A stretch of DNA of 6,753 bases from Thermoprotei archaeon (GCA_003650865.1 QMSN01000053.1:1-6753); one strand, 5' to 3'; counted from the stretch's first letter, positions 1-6,024 are shown. Made by a program: numbers and translations. Notes: generated by a model from the letters alone, not told the origin.

Positions 1-228
1 AAATAGCGTTGCTAAACTTGATATGTAGAGAGAACCCACTATAGCATTAAGAAGGCCTCCCTCTCGCCCAGCATTTCTGGGTAATTCAAAGAGCATAGAC
101 AAGGAAAGAGCAGAAACCCCTCTTCTTGCAATGTCTACTAAGATCACTAAAAGAAAGCCTAATACAACGACCGTTGCTAATGCCATGAGAAGCCTTATCA
201 GCATTTCTTCCAGCATAGCTCTGCGCAT
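1..228 (-). CDS. pstA: Phosphate ABC transporter permease PstA, N-terminal part (runs off the left edge)
   Basis: This is one of the two membrane permease subunits of the PstSCAB high-affinity phosphate importer. Only the first 76 codons are present. A hydrophobic helix spans about residues 11-33 (LIRLLMALATVVVLGF...). After a periplasmic-side segment comes EGGLLNAIVGSLYIS (about 57-70), the typical entry to the MetI-like permease domain of PstA/PstC. The ATG at 228 is preceded by GGGGTGA, a strong archaeal ribosome-binding site lying across the pstC stop, so this start is preferred. An in-frame GTG at 237 would overlap the pstC stop by a few bases and is an alternative. The gap to pstC is 5 bases, so the two are certainly co-transcribed. 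pstB and phoU are expected further left but are not visible. The PstA assignment rests on gene order plus the short N-terminus. Confidence 0.88.
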   Translation of the reverse strand, partial: MRRAMLEEMLIRLLMALATVVVLGFLLVILVDIARRGVSALSLSMLFELPRNAGREGGLLNAIVGSLYISSLATLF

Positions 229-233
229 AGCTA

Positions 234-1214
234 TCACCCCACCCTTTTTAGTCGGCGAATGACCAATCTAGCTATCACATTGAATGAAAAGGTGATTATG
301 AACAGTACGAAGCCAGCTGTTAGCAATGCATATGCATAGGATGGAATAGAGATCATCTCTGGAAGATGATTTGCAATGAGAGCTGTAAGCGGGTAAGCTG
401 GGTCAAATAGTGAAGAAGGAATCGTAACCACGTTTCCAGCAACCATCAGCACAGCCATGGTCTCTCCAAATGCACGACAGAAGGAGAGAATGATGCCAGC
501 AAAGATGCCAGGAGAGGCTAGTCGTAAAACTACCGTCTTAATTGTTTGCCATCTAGTAGCACCCAAAGCTAAGGCTGCTTCACGATACTCCATGGGAACT
601 GCGCGCATAACCTCCTCCGATACGGAGATCATTATTGGAAGCACCATTATCGATAGAACAATCCCTGCTGCAAGAATACTGAAACCGGTATTTACATTCA
701 CCCTGAATAGCGGGAGAATCTTGCCAAGACTACTTCCTATGAGAGGGGCGAGATGATCTCTTACAAGAGGCACTAAGACTATTAACCCCCACATACCATA
801 CACTACAGATGGGATTCCCGCTAGAAGCTCGATTAGCGATTTAATCGGAGAATACAATCTCCGCGGAATATATTCTGCCATGAATATTGCTGTAAGAAAA
901 CCTAGTGGCAGAGAAATAGTCATAGCAACAGCAGTAATCCATAGGGTTCCGGCTATGAATGGAAGGAGACCGTATTCTCCTTTACTGGGAAGCCACACAT
1001 CAGAGAGAATGCTTGGGAGAAATCCTTGTTCACAAAATTTCATGAAGTTGTACAAAAGAAGAGCAGCAATCGTTGAAACCACGAAGATCGATGAAATCGA
1101 GGCCATCGCTAAGAAACACGATGATAACTTATCAATTTTACTGCGTAATTTGCGAGGATCAGTCCCCTCCCGATAAGTAAAAAATGTGAAGCAGTTTTTG
1201 AGGGACACCTCCAT
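234..1214 (-). CDS. pstC: Phosphate ABC transporter permease PstC
   Basis: Integral membrane subunit that pairs with PstA to form the phosphate channel, driven by the ATPase PstB. The protein has 326 residues, a normal length. Hydrophobic helices lie at about 32-57, 83-113, 125-151, 177-199, 236-262 and 292-318, giving the six-helix PstC layout with a cytoplasmic N-terminus. Family motifs are visible: GIPSVVYG (133-140), the EAA coupling loop EYREAALALGATRWQTI (209-225) that contacts the ATPase, and AFGETMAV (248-255). The ATG at 1214 lies 5 bases after the pstS stop, with GAGAGGG directly before it. That spacing is unusually short, so translation may be coupled to pstS. The next gene, pstA, begins 5 bases after the stop. 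There is no sign of damage. The family call is very secure, and PstC rather than PstA is supported by the length, the long N-terminal segment before helix 1, and the gene order. Confidence 0.95.
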   Translation of the reverse strand: MEVSLKNCFTFFTYREGTDPRKLRSKIDKLSSCFLAMASISSIFVVSTIAALLLYNFMKFCEQGFLPSILSDVWLPSKGEYGLLPFIAGTLWITAVAMTISLPLGFLTAIFMAEYIPRRLYSPIKSLIELLAGIPSVVYGMWGLIVLVPLVRDHLAPLIGSSLGKILPLFRVNVNTGFSILAAGIVLSIMVLPIMISVSEEVMRAVPMEYREAALALGATRWQTIKTVVLRLASPGIFAGIILSFCRAFGETMAVLMVAGNVVTIPSSLFDPAYPLTALIANHLPEMISIPSYAYALLTAGFVLFIITFSFNVIARLVIRRLKRVG

Positions 1215-1219
1215 CCCTC

Positions 1220-2251
1220 TCAGCTGATTAGAGCTAGGGCATCCTCAACTTCGCTTGGTGTGAGCGGGACATAGCCAACTTCGCTTACATACTTCTGTCC
1301 TTCTGTTAGGCACCAGTGGATGAAGTCAGCTACCTCTTTGGGAGGCTCACCATTGACCACGAAGAACAGGGTTCTCGAGATTGGATAGTCAGCTATATGA
1401 CTAGCCACATGAGCCTCGCTATCAACACGTTCATGCTCCTCAATAACGCCATTATTGTTGGCATCAATGGGTATGGCGTGCACTCCTTCCTTAAAAGCGA
1501 AGGCAAGACCTACATACCCTATTGCAAGCAGATTATTCTTCACTGCTTGAAGAACACCTGGATTGCCAGAAGCACCTACACCCTTGAGATCTTCTTGATC
1601 CACTCCAAGAAATTCAGCAAATGTTTCTGCTGTTCCAGACGCCTCACTTCTTGTGACAGGATGGATCTCATAGCTTGCAGAAAACCTGTAACCGTCAGGC
1701 ATGTACTCAAGGAGACCTGTTTCAGGGTTTAATGCGTGAGTCTCATTATAGTCTATATATCCATCTCCATCTAGATCAATACCGGCAACGTACTCCCAAT
1801 TCTTAAGAGAACCCTCAACGTATATTTTGATGAGAGCCTCCCTTGAAATACCCTCCTCCAGCAATTTGCTGAGCACAGGATTCCCAGAATTTACGATAAC
1901 CATTACCGCATCGTGAGCAACAGGGATGGGAATCAACGAAGGATATTTTTCGAGCTCCTCACTCTTCAGGCACCGTGAGGACATGCCTATCTCTACGAGG
2001 TTTTGCGCCACATCACTAATGCCCTTGCCAGAGCCACCTCCAGCTACATCAATCCTATAGTTAGGGTACTTTTCCATGTACTCCTCTGCCCACTTTGTAG
2101 CGAGAGGATAAAGAGTAGTAGACCCTGAAAGATGAATCTCCACCACCTTAGGCTGAAGAACGTAGACGACAGAAGTCAATAGCACAGCAACTATCACCAC
2201 CGCTAAAACCACACTCACCTTCCCCAAACCCCGCCGGTCAATAAGCATCAT
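1220..2251 (-). CDS. pstS: Phosphate-binding protein PstS, membrane-anchored, with two EF-hand-like loops
   Basis: Extracytoplasmic phosphate-binding subunit of the Pst importer, 343 residues. A basic start (DRRGLGK) precedes one hydrophobic helix (about 12-32). No lipobox cysteine follows, so it is probably held by an uncleaved N-terminal anchor. Phosphate-site motifs are present: SGSTTLYP (42-49), GGGSGKGI (71-78) and TRSEASGT (200-207), plus NPGVLQAVKNNLLAIGYVG (230-248), the usual PstS hinge region. Two 12-residue segments match the EF-hand calcium loop: D159-x-D161-x-D163-G-x-I-x-x-x-E170 and D263-x-N265-x-N267-G-x-I-x-x-x-E274. These are unusual for PstS. The first ATG of an ATG-ATG pair is chosen because GGAGGT lies six bases upstream. 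The gene leads the operon and has its own promoter just upstream, so it is probably induced by phosphate limitation (inferred from the family). Confidence 0.95.
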   Translation of the reverse strand: MMLIDRRGLGKVSVVLAVVIVAVLLTSVVYVLQPKVVEIHLSGSTTLYPLATKWAEEYMEKYPNYRIDVAGGGSGKGISDVAQNLVEIGMSSRCLKSEELEKYPSLIPIPVAHDAVMVIVNSGNPVLSKLLEEGISREALIKIYVEGSLKNWEYVAGIDLDGDGYIDYNETHALNPETGLLEYMPDGYRFSASYEIHPVTRSEASGTAETFAEFLGVDQEDLKGVGASGNPGVLQAVKNNLLAIGYVGLAFAFKEGVHAIPIDANNNGVIEEHERVDSEAHVASHIADYPISRTLFFVVNGEPPKEVADFIHWCLTEGQKYVSEVGYVPLTPSEVEDALALIS

Positions 2252-2257
2252 GCTCCT

Positions 2258-2294
2258 ACCTCCAAGAGAAACTCGAACAACATAGTATATATAG
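2258..2294 (-). promoter_or_regulatory. Proximal pstS promoter (TATA) and ribosome-binding site
   Basis: On the minus strand CTATATATA occupies 2294-2286. A start about 25 bases downstream, near 2264, would give a leader of roughly 13 bases, just containing GGAGGT at 2263-2258. A second AT-rich TATA-like stretch lies upstream at 2323-2340 and could serve instead, with a leader of about 55 bases. The ribosome-binding site is clear. The choice of TATA box is inferred. Confidence 0.55.
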
Positions 2295-2318
2295 ATTCCC
2301 GCAATATTCTATAGAGCC

Positions 2319-2374
2319 AATCACAATATATATAAAATATATAGACAATACCACGAAAGAGTCTTATCACAATC
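2319..2374. promoter_or_regulatory. Distal TATA region flanked by an 8-base direct repeat
   Basis: ATCACAAT occurs at 2320-2327 and again at 2366-2373 in the same orientation, 46 bases apart. The AT-rich run 2326-2344 (TATATATAAAATATATAG) can be read as a TATA box in either direction, towards pstS or towards the weak plus-strand frame at 2398. The repeat could be an operator for phosphate control of pstS. In such AT-rich sequence a chance origin is not excluded. Confidence 0.25.
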
Positions 2375-2397
2375 CCAACACAAAGTCAAATGCCACA

Positions 2398-2613
2398 TTG
2401 AAAATAGAGGTTTACAGGAGGCATTCTGATCCGAAGAGCTTAGACATAGTTATAGAGTACCTGCTTGAGTGTAGCCCGGGCGAGGTCTCAGTCAAGTTGG
2501 CGTATTCCAGTGATCCTGCTAGAGCGCTGGAGAGTACTATGAGGCTGAGAAAGGTAGTACTTGAAAGCTATACAAAAAGGTGCTTTGAAGCCATTGGAGA
2601 AGCTAGGCCTTAA
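2398..2613 (+). CDS. Hypothetical 71-residue protein, possibly a remnant
   Basis: This is an open frame from a TTG start (LKIEVYRRHSD...) with a mixed charged and hydrophobic composition that looks like a small alpha/beta protein (VIEYLLECSPGEVSVKLAYS, about 18-37). I recognise no family. There is no convincing ribosome-binding site. An ATG at 2390 is in another frame and stops after three codons. The 3' end overlaps a second coding-like frame at 2561 that resembles an antitoxin, and the downstream sequence is visibly decayed. It may therefore be a degraded gene and not a functional one. It diverges from pstS and could share the AT-rich promoter zone at 2326-2344. Low confidence. Confidence 0.3.
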   Translation: MKIEVYRRHSDPKSLDIVIEYLLECSPGEVSVKLAYSSDPARALESTMRLRKVVLESYTKRCFEAIGEARP

Positions 2614-2731
2614 AGAAGGTGAGGAGGTAATTGCGACGTTAAAGGGTTTTGCTGGTTTTAAAGACGAGGCTCCAAGATTATTGTTAGGACTAGGGGGGTT
2701 ATGCAGTGCTACAAGCCATAATCACCATTAA
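2561..2731 (+). pseudogene. Remnant resembling a DUF104/AF2212-type antitoxin
   Basis: A 56-codon frame from TTG reads KAIQKGALKPLEKLGLKEGEEVIATLKG at its start. That closely resembles the conserved core of the archaeal DUF104 (AF2212-like, VapB-type) antitoxins, whose hallmark is a 'GxLKPLExLxLxEGExV' strand-turn. The usual segment before the core (a Tyr-containing 'AVYExG') looks one residue short. The C-terminal part (GLGGLCSATSHNHH) does not look like the family. No VapC-type PIN toxin follows. If the six-G run at 2694-2699 is read as five, the frame would continue as LGLGGYAVLQAIITIKKYGW into the membrane fragment downstream, which suggests an indel or a chimera. The resemblance is from memory of the family pattern. 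Confidence 0.35.
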
Positions 2732-2925
2732 GAAGTATGGTTGGCAGAAGAGAGCCTATATCATAAACATAATAGCATGCGTAATAGCAGTAACCTTTAT
2801 GGTATCGAGGATTCTGTCGGAGGAGTGCTAAGCCAGTATACTTAATTGTCTTAGTGTTGATATCTTTATGGCTTGCCTTCTATAGTTACTGGTCTGTTGC
2901 GAAGAGGAGAGTTTTCAAGGCATGA
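2694..2925 (+). pseudogene. Membrane-protein fragments in two frames
   Basis: Between 2694 and 2831 one frame reads GGYAVLQAIITIKKYGWQKR, then a hydrophobic helix (AYIINIIACVIAVTFMVSRIL), and stops. From about 2836 to 2925 a different frame gives a second helix (VYLIVLVLISLWLAFYSYW) with a basic tail (VAKRRVFKA), then stops. Basic residues alternate with helices as in a real membrane protein, but no single frame links them and there is no good start. The first fragment faintly recalls the C-terminal end of COG0701-type permeases, often found near ArsR and small thioredoxins, but this is too weak to assign. Best read as a decayed gene. Confidence 0.35.
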
Positions 2926-3447
2926 AAACCTAAACAATTTAGCAATAAGTTTCTTAACCATAAATGCCGTAAGAGAGTCATGAAGGAAACACGTGAAGGA
3001 TCTCAAAGCCACAAGATCACTGAATATCTATGCATTAACGAGCATAAGGAGGCTGTAGAGCGACGGCATCAATTATACAACTACAATAGTATATCGTCCT
3101 TGTAAATCTATACTTCTTTATCTTCATTGTTGATTATTTTGCTGTTAATGAAGTTGTGCTTTTGATGGTAAGTTATGGAGAAGCTGTTGAAGGGGCTGTT
3201 CTACGTCGCCTTCAGCTTTCCTTATCAGTATTACAGTTATTACTTGCATCTGATGAACATTTTATTTAGGCTTATCGAAGCTGCCTCTGACACTAAGAGT
3301 GCTAGTTATGCAAGGGATGTTGAAGACCAAGCTTGAGAATTAATAGTCATCTCGGAGCTCAAATTGTTAAAGAAATTTTAATGCGTAGTATCAACTAGAA
3401 GAGCCTCAGTTGTCATGGAGCCTCGTGCTTATCCAAGTGCTATAGCT
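2926..3447. other. Stretch without a recognisable gene
   Basis: Only short frames are present. One of 41 codons at 2980-3105 (ATG, polar, reading MKETREGSQSHKITEYLC...) has no family resemblance. One of 53 codons at 3175-3336 (ATG, aromatic N-terminal half then polar) overlaps another open frame at 3090-3255 with a helix-like N-terminus. Frames appear to switch around 3240-3260, as in a decayed gene. No tRNA, repeat array or transposase signature was seen. The end near 3360-3380 is AT-rich and could carry weak termination for the arsR gene reading into it. Confidence 0.4.
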
Positions 3448-3807
3448 TTACGAAGTAGTTGCCTGCTCGGTGAGTTTCTTCATTTCTTCGAGGGCCCTAG
3501 CAACTCTCATCAACTCCTCGAGGGCTATGGATTCGATGAGCTTCAGCACCTCGAATACCTTGGGGTTTTTGACCCTGTAGAGAGTCCTCCTCCCCTCGAC
3601 CCTCCTATCCACTATTCCAGCGTCATAAAGGATGTCCAAGTGCTTGGAGGTGGTTGATTGAGCCTTACCAACAGCTGGGATTAGCTCACAGACGCATCTC
3701 TCTCCATCCTTCAAGTGCTCCAATATCTGCAATCTCGTTGGATCCGCTAGGGCCTTTAATATCTTGACCTTGGTCTCACCCACAGCGTCCCCACTCATGG
3801 CCTTCAC
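3448..3807 (-). CDS. ArsR/SmtB-family metal(loid)-responsive repressor
   Basis: Small winged-helix repressor of 119 residues, the usual family length. The N-terminal half has ALADPTRLQILEHLKDGERCVCEL (19-42), the ArsR signature, followed by the recognition helix AQSTTSKHLDILYDAGIVDRR (49-69) and the wing (VEGRRTLYRV). The Cys38-Val-Cys40 pair sits at the position of the ELCVC box that binds As(III) or similar soft metals in ArsR. The C-terminus is a helical dimerisation tail. Start: GTG at 3807 with an in-frame ATG at 3798. A TATA-like TTTAAATA centred near 3831 predicts transcription starting at about the GTG, consistent with leaderless translation. The gene diverges from the thioredoxin/Fe-S/Dsr operon, and the shared 100-base gap makes it the likely regulator of that operon and of itself. 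The ligand is unproven and could be another thiophilic metal or a thiol-redox signal. Confidence 0.9.
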   Translation of the reverse strand: MKAMSGDAVGETKVKILKALADPTRLQILEHLKDGERCVCELIPAVGKAQSTTSKHLDILYDAGIVDRRVEGRRTLYRVKNPKVFEVLKLIESIALEELMRVARALEEMKKLTEQATTS

Positions 3808-3908
3808 GTCAAGAGTTTGCTTCGCTATATTTAAATATGTCGATACGTTTTGACGTCTAGAATCGTCTAGCGAGAAAGCTTTATATAATAATATCGAAAT
3901 ATCGTGAT
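3808..3908. promoter_or_regulatory. Divergent promoter/operator region between arsR and the thioredoxin operon
   Basis: Minus strand: the palindromic AT box ATATTTAAATAT (3826-3837) is the arsR TATA element. Plus strand: purine-rich CGAGAAAG (3871-3878, BRE-like) precedes TTTATATAA (3880-3888). A start about 25 bases on falls at the TTG at 3909, predicting a leaderless transcript. Between the two lie CGTCTAG twice (3854-3860 and 3864-3870), exactly 10 bases apart, and ACGT-N4-ACGT (3845-3856). ATATCG is repeated at 3891-3896 and 3899-3904, over the plus-strand start region. The CGTCTAG pair is the best candidate operator for the ArsR protein. That link is inferred from position. Confidence 0.55.
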
Positions 3909-4166
3909 TTGACGAAAAAAGAGGTGATAGATACGGAGGTCGTTAAATTATTCCACAGCGAGCCGCCTTGCGCTAAGTGCAGGGCTACTGAGAAGGCTGT
4001 AGAGGAGATTGCCAAGGAGTATGGCGGTGTGGTCAAAGTGGTCAAGCTCTCAGCTCTCTCAGACGAAGCCGATGAGTATGGGGTCTTGATGACGCCAGCA
4101 GTCATAAACGACCAAGTGGTGTCCTCGGGCAAGGTTCCCACTAAGAGGGGCTCAAGAGAGTTATAG
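3909..4166 (+). CDS. Small thioredoxin-like protein (frame broken near its 3' end)
   Basis: Thioredoxin-fold redox protein. The strand VVKLFHS leads into EPPCAKC, giving a C21-x-x-C24 active site at the start of a helix (RATEKAVEEIAKEY), then VVKVVKLS, then the cis-proline loop MTPAV (Pro63) and INDQVVSSGKVP. This is the compact thioredoxin/glutaredoxin-like type, about 85-95 residues, common in archaeal redox operons. The TTG at 3909 fits the predicted transcription start; a GTG at 3924 is also possible. The 3' end is odd. In frame it ends ...KVPTKRGSREL and stops at 4166, but one frame over, from about 4145, the sequence reads GLKRVIEEATK, the expected last helix of such proteins. One missing base near 4145 would restore it, and the frame would then run without a stop into the Fe-S protein. 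It is either a frameshifted gene, a sequencing indel, or the front half of a fusion. Confidence 0.8.
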   Translation: MTKKEVIDTEVVKLFHSEPPCAKCRATEKAVEEIAKEYGGVVKVVKLSALSDEADEYGVLMTPAVINDQVVSSGKVPTKRGSREL

Positions 4167-4348
4167 AGGAAGCCACGAAGCGAATTCATGTCTATGAATT
4201 ATGGAAGGGGGGATCCGTAATCTTAACCGTTTTCGTTCGTCGTGAGTACGAAGACTTACTCGACGAGTTCCGTCAAGCTGTTAAGTGCTTCATTAACGAG
4301 GAGGTTCAGGTTGAGGCCGTAGATGAGCTTGAAGACCTCAAGCACCGC
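4145..4348 (+). other. Coding extension without a start codon, between the thioredoxin and Fe-S genes
   Basis: The frame of the Fe-S protein is open from 4145 with no ATG, GTG or TTG until 4349, yet it reads as good protein: GLKRVIEEATK (the missing thioredoxin end), then KGGSVILTVFVRREYEDLL and a charged helix up to the annotated start. An ATG at 4201 lies one frame off. Reading the six-G run 4207-4212 as five would give MEGGSVILTVFVRR joined in frame. The first 68 codons of the Fe-S reading frame are therefore real sequence that a start-codon-based call would miss. Confidence 0.7.
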
Positions 4349-5347
4349 TTGAAAGAGGCTGAGGGGTACTCCTTCCTCTTCTTCTTTGTAGGGCCAAACG
4401 TCTTGAGTGAGTTAAAGAAGGCGGGTAAGCTCGTCGGCTCGCTTGACGAGCTCGTCATACACGCAGCTGGGGTCTACACCAACGAGCGAATAGTACTCTT
4501 AACAACGTCGAGACATGATGAGAACGTCTTGAGCGAGTTTAAGGCCATCTATGAGGTGACTCCGAGGCAACTAGACGTCCTGAGAGTTGAGAGGGGTAAT
4601 TTGAAATCGCTAATTGACGAGTTGAAGAGGTTGTTGGTGCTAGGCTACAATAAGGCTCTTTTATGCTCACCCGACCTAATGCTATCCTCTAAAGACGTTG
4701 AGGACTTGTTTCTCGAGGTCGTGGGGGTCAGGAGGGGTTTCAGCTTCATAAACGCCTTAGACGTCTTACAAGACGTCGTTGGCATCCGCAAAAAGCCCTC
4801 TAAGCCTTTGAGCTTTGAGGTCAAGCGCATACTTCCCTGCATTGCTGACTCCACGAAACTCAGGGTGATAGCCGAGATAAACGCCTCTCTTGAGAGGGTT
4901 CTACCGTACCTATACTTGCACTTCAAGAGCTCTAAGTACTTGGAGCCCCTTGGCGTATTGACATTCACGACGACAAGAGATGAGATGATCTCGATGTACT
5001 CTTCTGGCAAGGTCTGCGTGGTGAAGGTCGAGAGTGAAAGCAGGGCCAAAGAGATATTGAGCGAGCTCCTGAGGCTGATATCCAAGGCCCATGACCTCGC
5101 CTCAAAGAGGGGGCAGCCGAACGAGGAGGAGCTCAAGGCTAGGAGAGAGCTCAACATAATGAGCGTTTACAGGCTTTTGCCAAAGACGAATTGCGGGGCT
5201 TGCGGAGAGCAGAACTGCATGGCATTCGCTGCAAAGCTTCTATCAGGCGAGGCTAAGCTGTCGATGTGCAGGCCGTTGATGGAACAGCCGAGGTTTAAGG
5301 AGGCTCGTGAAAAGCTTAATGCCGTGCTCTCTTCACCACTAGAATAG
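4349..5347 (+). CDS. Fe-S protein with C-terminal PF04060/COG2000-type cluster domain
   Basis: From the first available start (TTG) the protein has 332 residues, but homologous-looking sequence extends about 50-68 codons upstream, so TTG 4349 is almost certainly internal. The N-terminal half (to about 155) is alpha/beta and I do not recognise it; the segment LLVLGYNKALLCSPDLMLS could be a Rossmann-like strand-turn. From about 160 the sequence ILPCIADSTKLRVIAEINASLERVLPYL matches the COG2000 predicted Fe-S protein domain. The end carries LLPKTNCGACGEQNCMAFA (277-295) and Cys307, giving C282-x2-C285-x4-C290-x16-C307. This is the PF04060 [4Fe-4S] motif also found in the CODH/ACS gamma subunit and RnfB. 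The protein is probably a cytoplasmic electron-transfer or scaffold protein. Its stop overlaps the start of the next gene (TAGTG). Confidence 0.82.
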   Translation: MKEAEGYSFLFFFVGPNVLSELKKAGKLVGSLDELVIHAAGVYTNERIVLLTTSRHDENVLSEFKAIYEVTPRQLDVLRVERGNLKSLIDELKRLLVLGYNKALLCSPDLMLSSKDVEDLFLEVVGVRRGFSFINALDVLQDVVGIRKKPSKPLSFEVKRILPCIADSTKLRVIAEINASLERVLPYLYLHFKSSKYLEPLGVLTFTTTRDEMISMYSSGKVCVVKVESESRAKEILSELLRLISKAHDLASKRGQPNEEELKARRELNIMSVYRLLPKTNCGACGEQNCMAFAAKLLSGEAKLSMCRPLMEQPRFKEAREKLNAVLSSPLE

Positions 5348-5664
5348 TGGTCTTCATGATCCTGATATTGGCCCTCAGCCCTCCTTACTACTTGTCTTAT
5401 AGCGAGGCCTTCAAGCTCTTTGCCTCAAAGGCTGTCGCGCTCTACCTCGCTAGTAGTGGGGTCTACGCTGCTGTACGCGGTAACCCTGTAGAGCATTTGG
5501 TGTCTAAGCTTGCCAAGAGGGGCGAGGTCAAGGTCTCACGAGAGGATCTAAGGGTTAGGGGCTTGAGGATCGATGATTTAATAGAAGGAGTCAAGATCCC
5601 CAGGGACTTCTACGGCAACTTCGTTGAGAAGGCCCTCTGCATGAAGAAGGTCTTGGTCTTGTAG
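5347..5664 (+). CDS. DsrH/TusB-like sulfur-relay protein
   Basis: 105 residues. The first strand ILALSPPY and the segment AVALYLASSGVYAAVRGNP (29-47) parallel the DGVY region of the two following paralogues, so all three belong to the DsrE/F/H superfamily. The C-terminal half, VSREDLRVRGLRIDDLIEGVKI (63-84) followed by a late strand (KKVLVL), fits DsrH/TusB, which typically has 'DLxARG...GV' and ends with a short strand. DsrH/TusB proteins form a hexamer with DsrE/TusD and DsrF/TusC that hands persulfide sulfur to a downstream acceptor. The only cysteine is C98, away from the usual reactive position, as expected for a structural partner. GTG 5347 overlaps the upstream stop by one base, indicating coupled translation; an ATG at 5356 is an alternative. 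Confidence 0.68.
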   Translation: MVFMILILALSPPYYLSYSEAFKLFASKAVALYLASSGVYAAVRGNPVEHLVSKLAKRGEVKVSREDLRVRGLRIDDLIEGVKIPRDFYGNFVEKALCMKKVLVL

Positions 5665-6024
5665 GTGGCAACTTTGAAAGTTGTAATTAAGCTATTACTG
5701 GGACCCTACACCTTCGAGCACTCCGAAGTAGCTGTAAAGATAGCGGAGAAGGCCCTCGAAAGAGGGGCTGAAGTGATCCTCTTCCTCTACATGGATGGAG
5801 TCCATTGTGTGAAGAAAGGGCAGAAACCTAGGGAGTTTGCGAACATTGAGGAGAAGATAGCTCAGCTAGCCTGCAGGGGCGTTAAGGTTGTGGCCTGCAT
5901 GAGGTGCGCAACTGCAAGAGGCTACTCTCTTGAGGACGTAGTTGAGGGCTCGAGCTTCGAACCCCTTCACTACTTTGCTGAGCACGTAAAGAGTGCTGAT
6001 GTGGTGATAACAATTGGCAAGTGA
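5665..6024 (+). CDS. DsrE/TusD-like sulfur-transfer protein
   Basis: 119 residues, normal for DsrE. Features: LLGPYTFEHSE (11-21), a helix, then VILFLYMDGVHCVKKGQ (37-53), then RGVKVVACMRCATARGY (71-87). In DsrE/TusD the reactive cysteine that carries the persulfide lies in exactly this 'V-x-AC-x-x-[SC]-A-x-x-RG' context, so C78 is the predicted active residue. A second cysteine, C81, makes a CMRC pair that ordinary DsrE lacks and that could form a disulfide or bind metal. C48 and C70 are additional. The protein ends SADVVITIGK. GTG 5665 directly abuts the previous stop; a TTG at 5674 with GGTGG before it is the alternative start. This is the likely catalytic member of the three-gene set. Confidence 0.82.
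   Translation: MATLKVVIKLLLGPYTFEHSEVAVKIAEKALERGAEVILFLYMDGVHCVKKGQKPREFANIEEKIAQLACRGVKVVACMRCATARGYSLEDVVEGSSFEPLHYFAEHVKSADVVITIGK

Noticed and set aside
457..1176. Two plus-strand open frames of about 98 codons inside pstC
   Set aside because: Both are antisense to well-conserved transmembrane segments and the EAA loop of PstC, and neither has recognisable protein features.
1316..1732. A 138-codon plus-strand open frame inside pstS
   Set aside because: It lies antisense to the conserved PstS motifs, has no family resemblance and is rich in residues typical of antisense reading.
2926..3447. Possible transposase or insertion-sequence remnant in the gene-poor stretch
   Set aside because: No terminal inverted repeats, target duplications or DDE/IS200/IS605-like residues could be seen in the short frames.
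3415..3657. An 80-codon plus-strand frame opposite arsR
   Set aside because: It is the complement of the conserved ArsR winged helix; the minus-strand reading is clearly the real one.
4136..4152. Programmed -1 ribosomal frameshift at the thioredoxin end
   Set aside because: The local sequence CCC ACT AAG AGG GGC has no X-XXY-YYZ heptamer and no obvious downstream stem; a plain indel explains it better.
3881..4189. A minus-strand 102-codon frame covering the thioredoxin gene
   Set aside because: It is antisense to the CxxC and cis-Pro motifs and starts inside a region with its own promoter logic for the plus strand.
4645..5157. A 170-codon minus-strand open frame over the Fe-S gene
   Set aside because: It is a low-complexity, Ser/Leu-rich antisense shadow of a frame with clear COG2000 motifs.
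5950..5965. A GCTTCGAACCCC string resembling a tRNA T-arm
   Set aside because: It lies in the coding frame of the DsrE-like gene and no acceptor, D or anticodon stems can be built around it.
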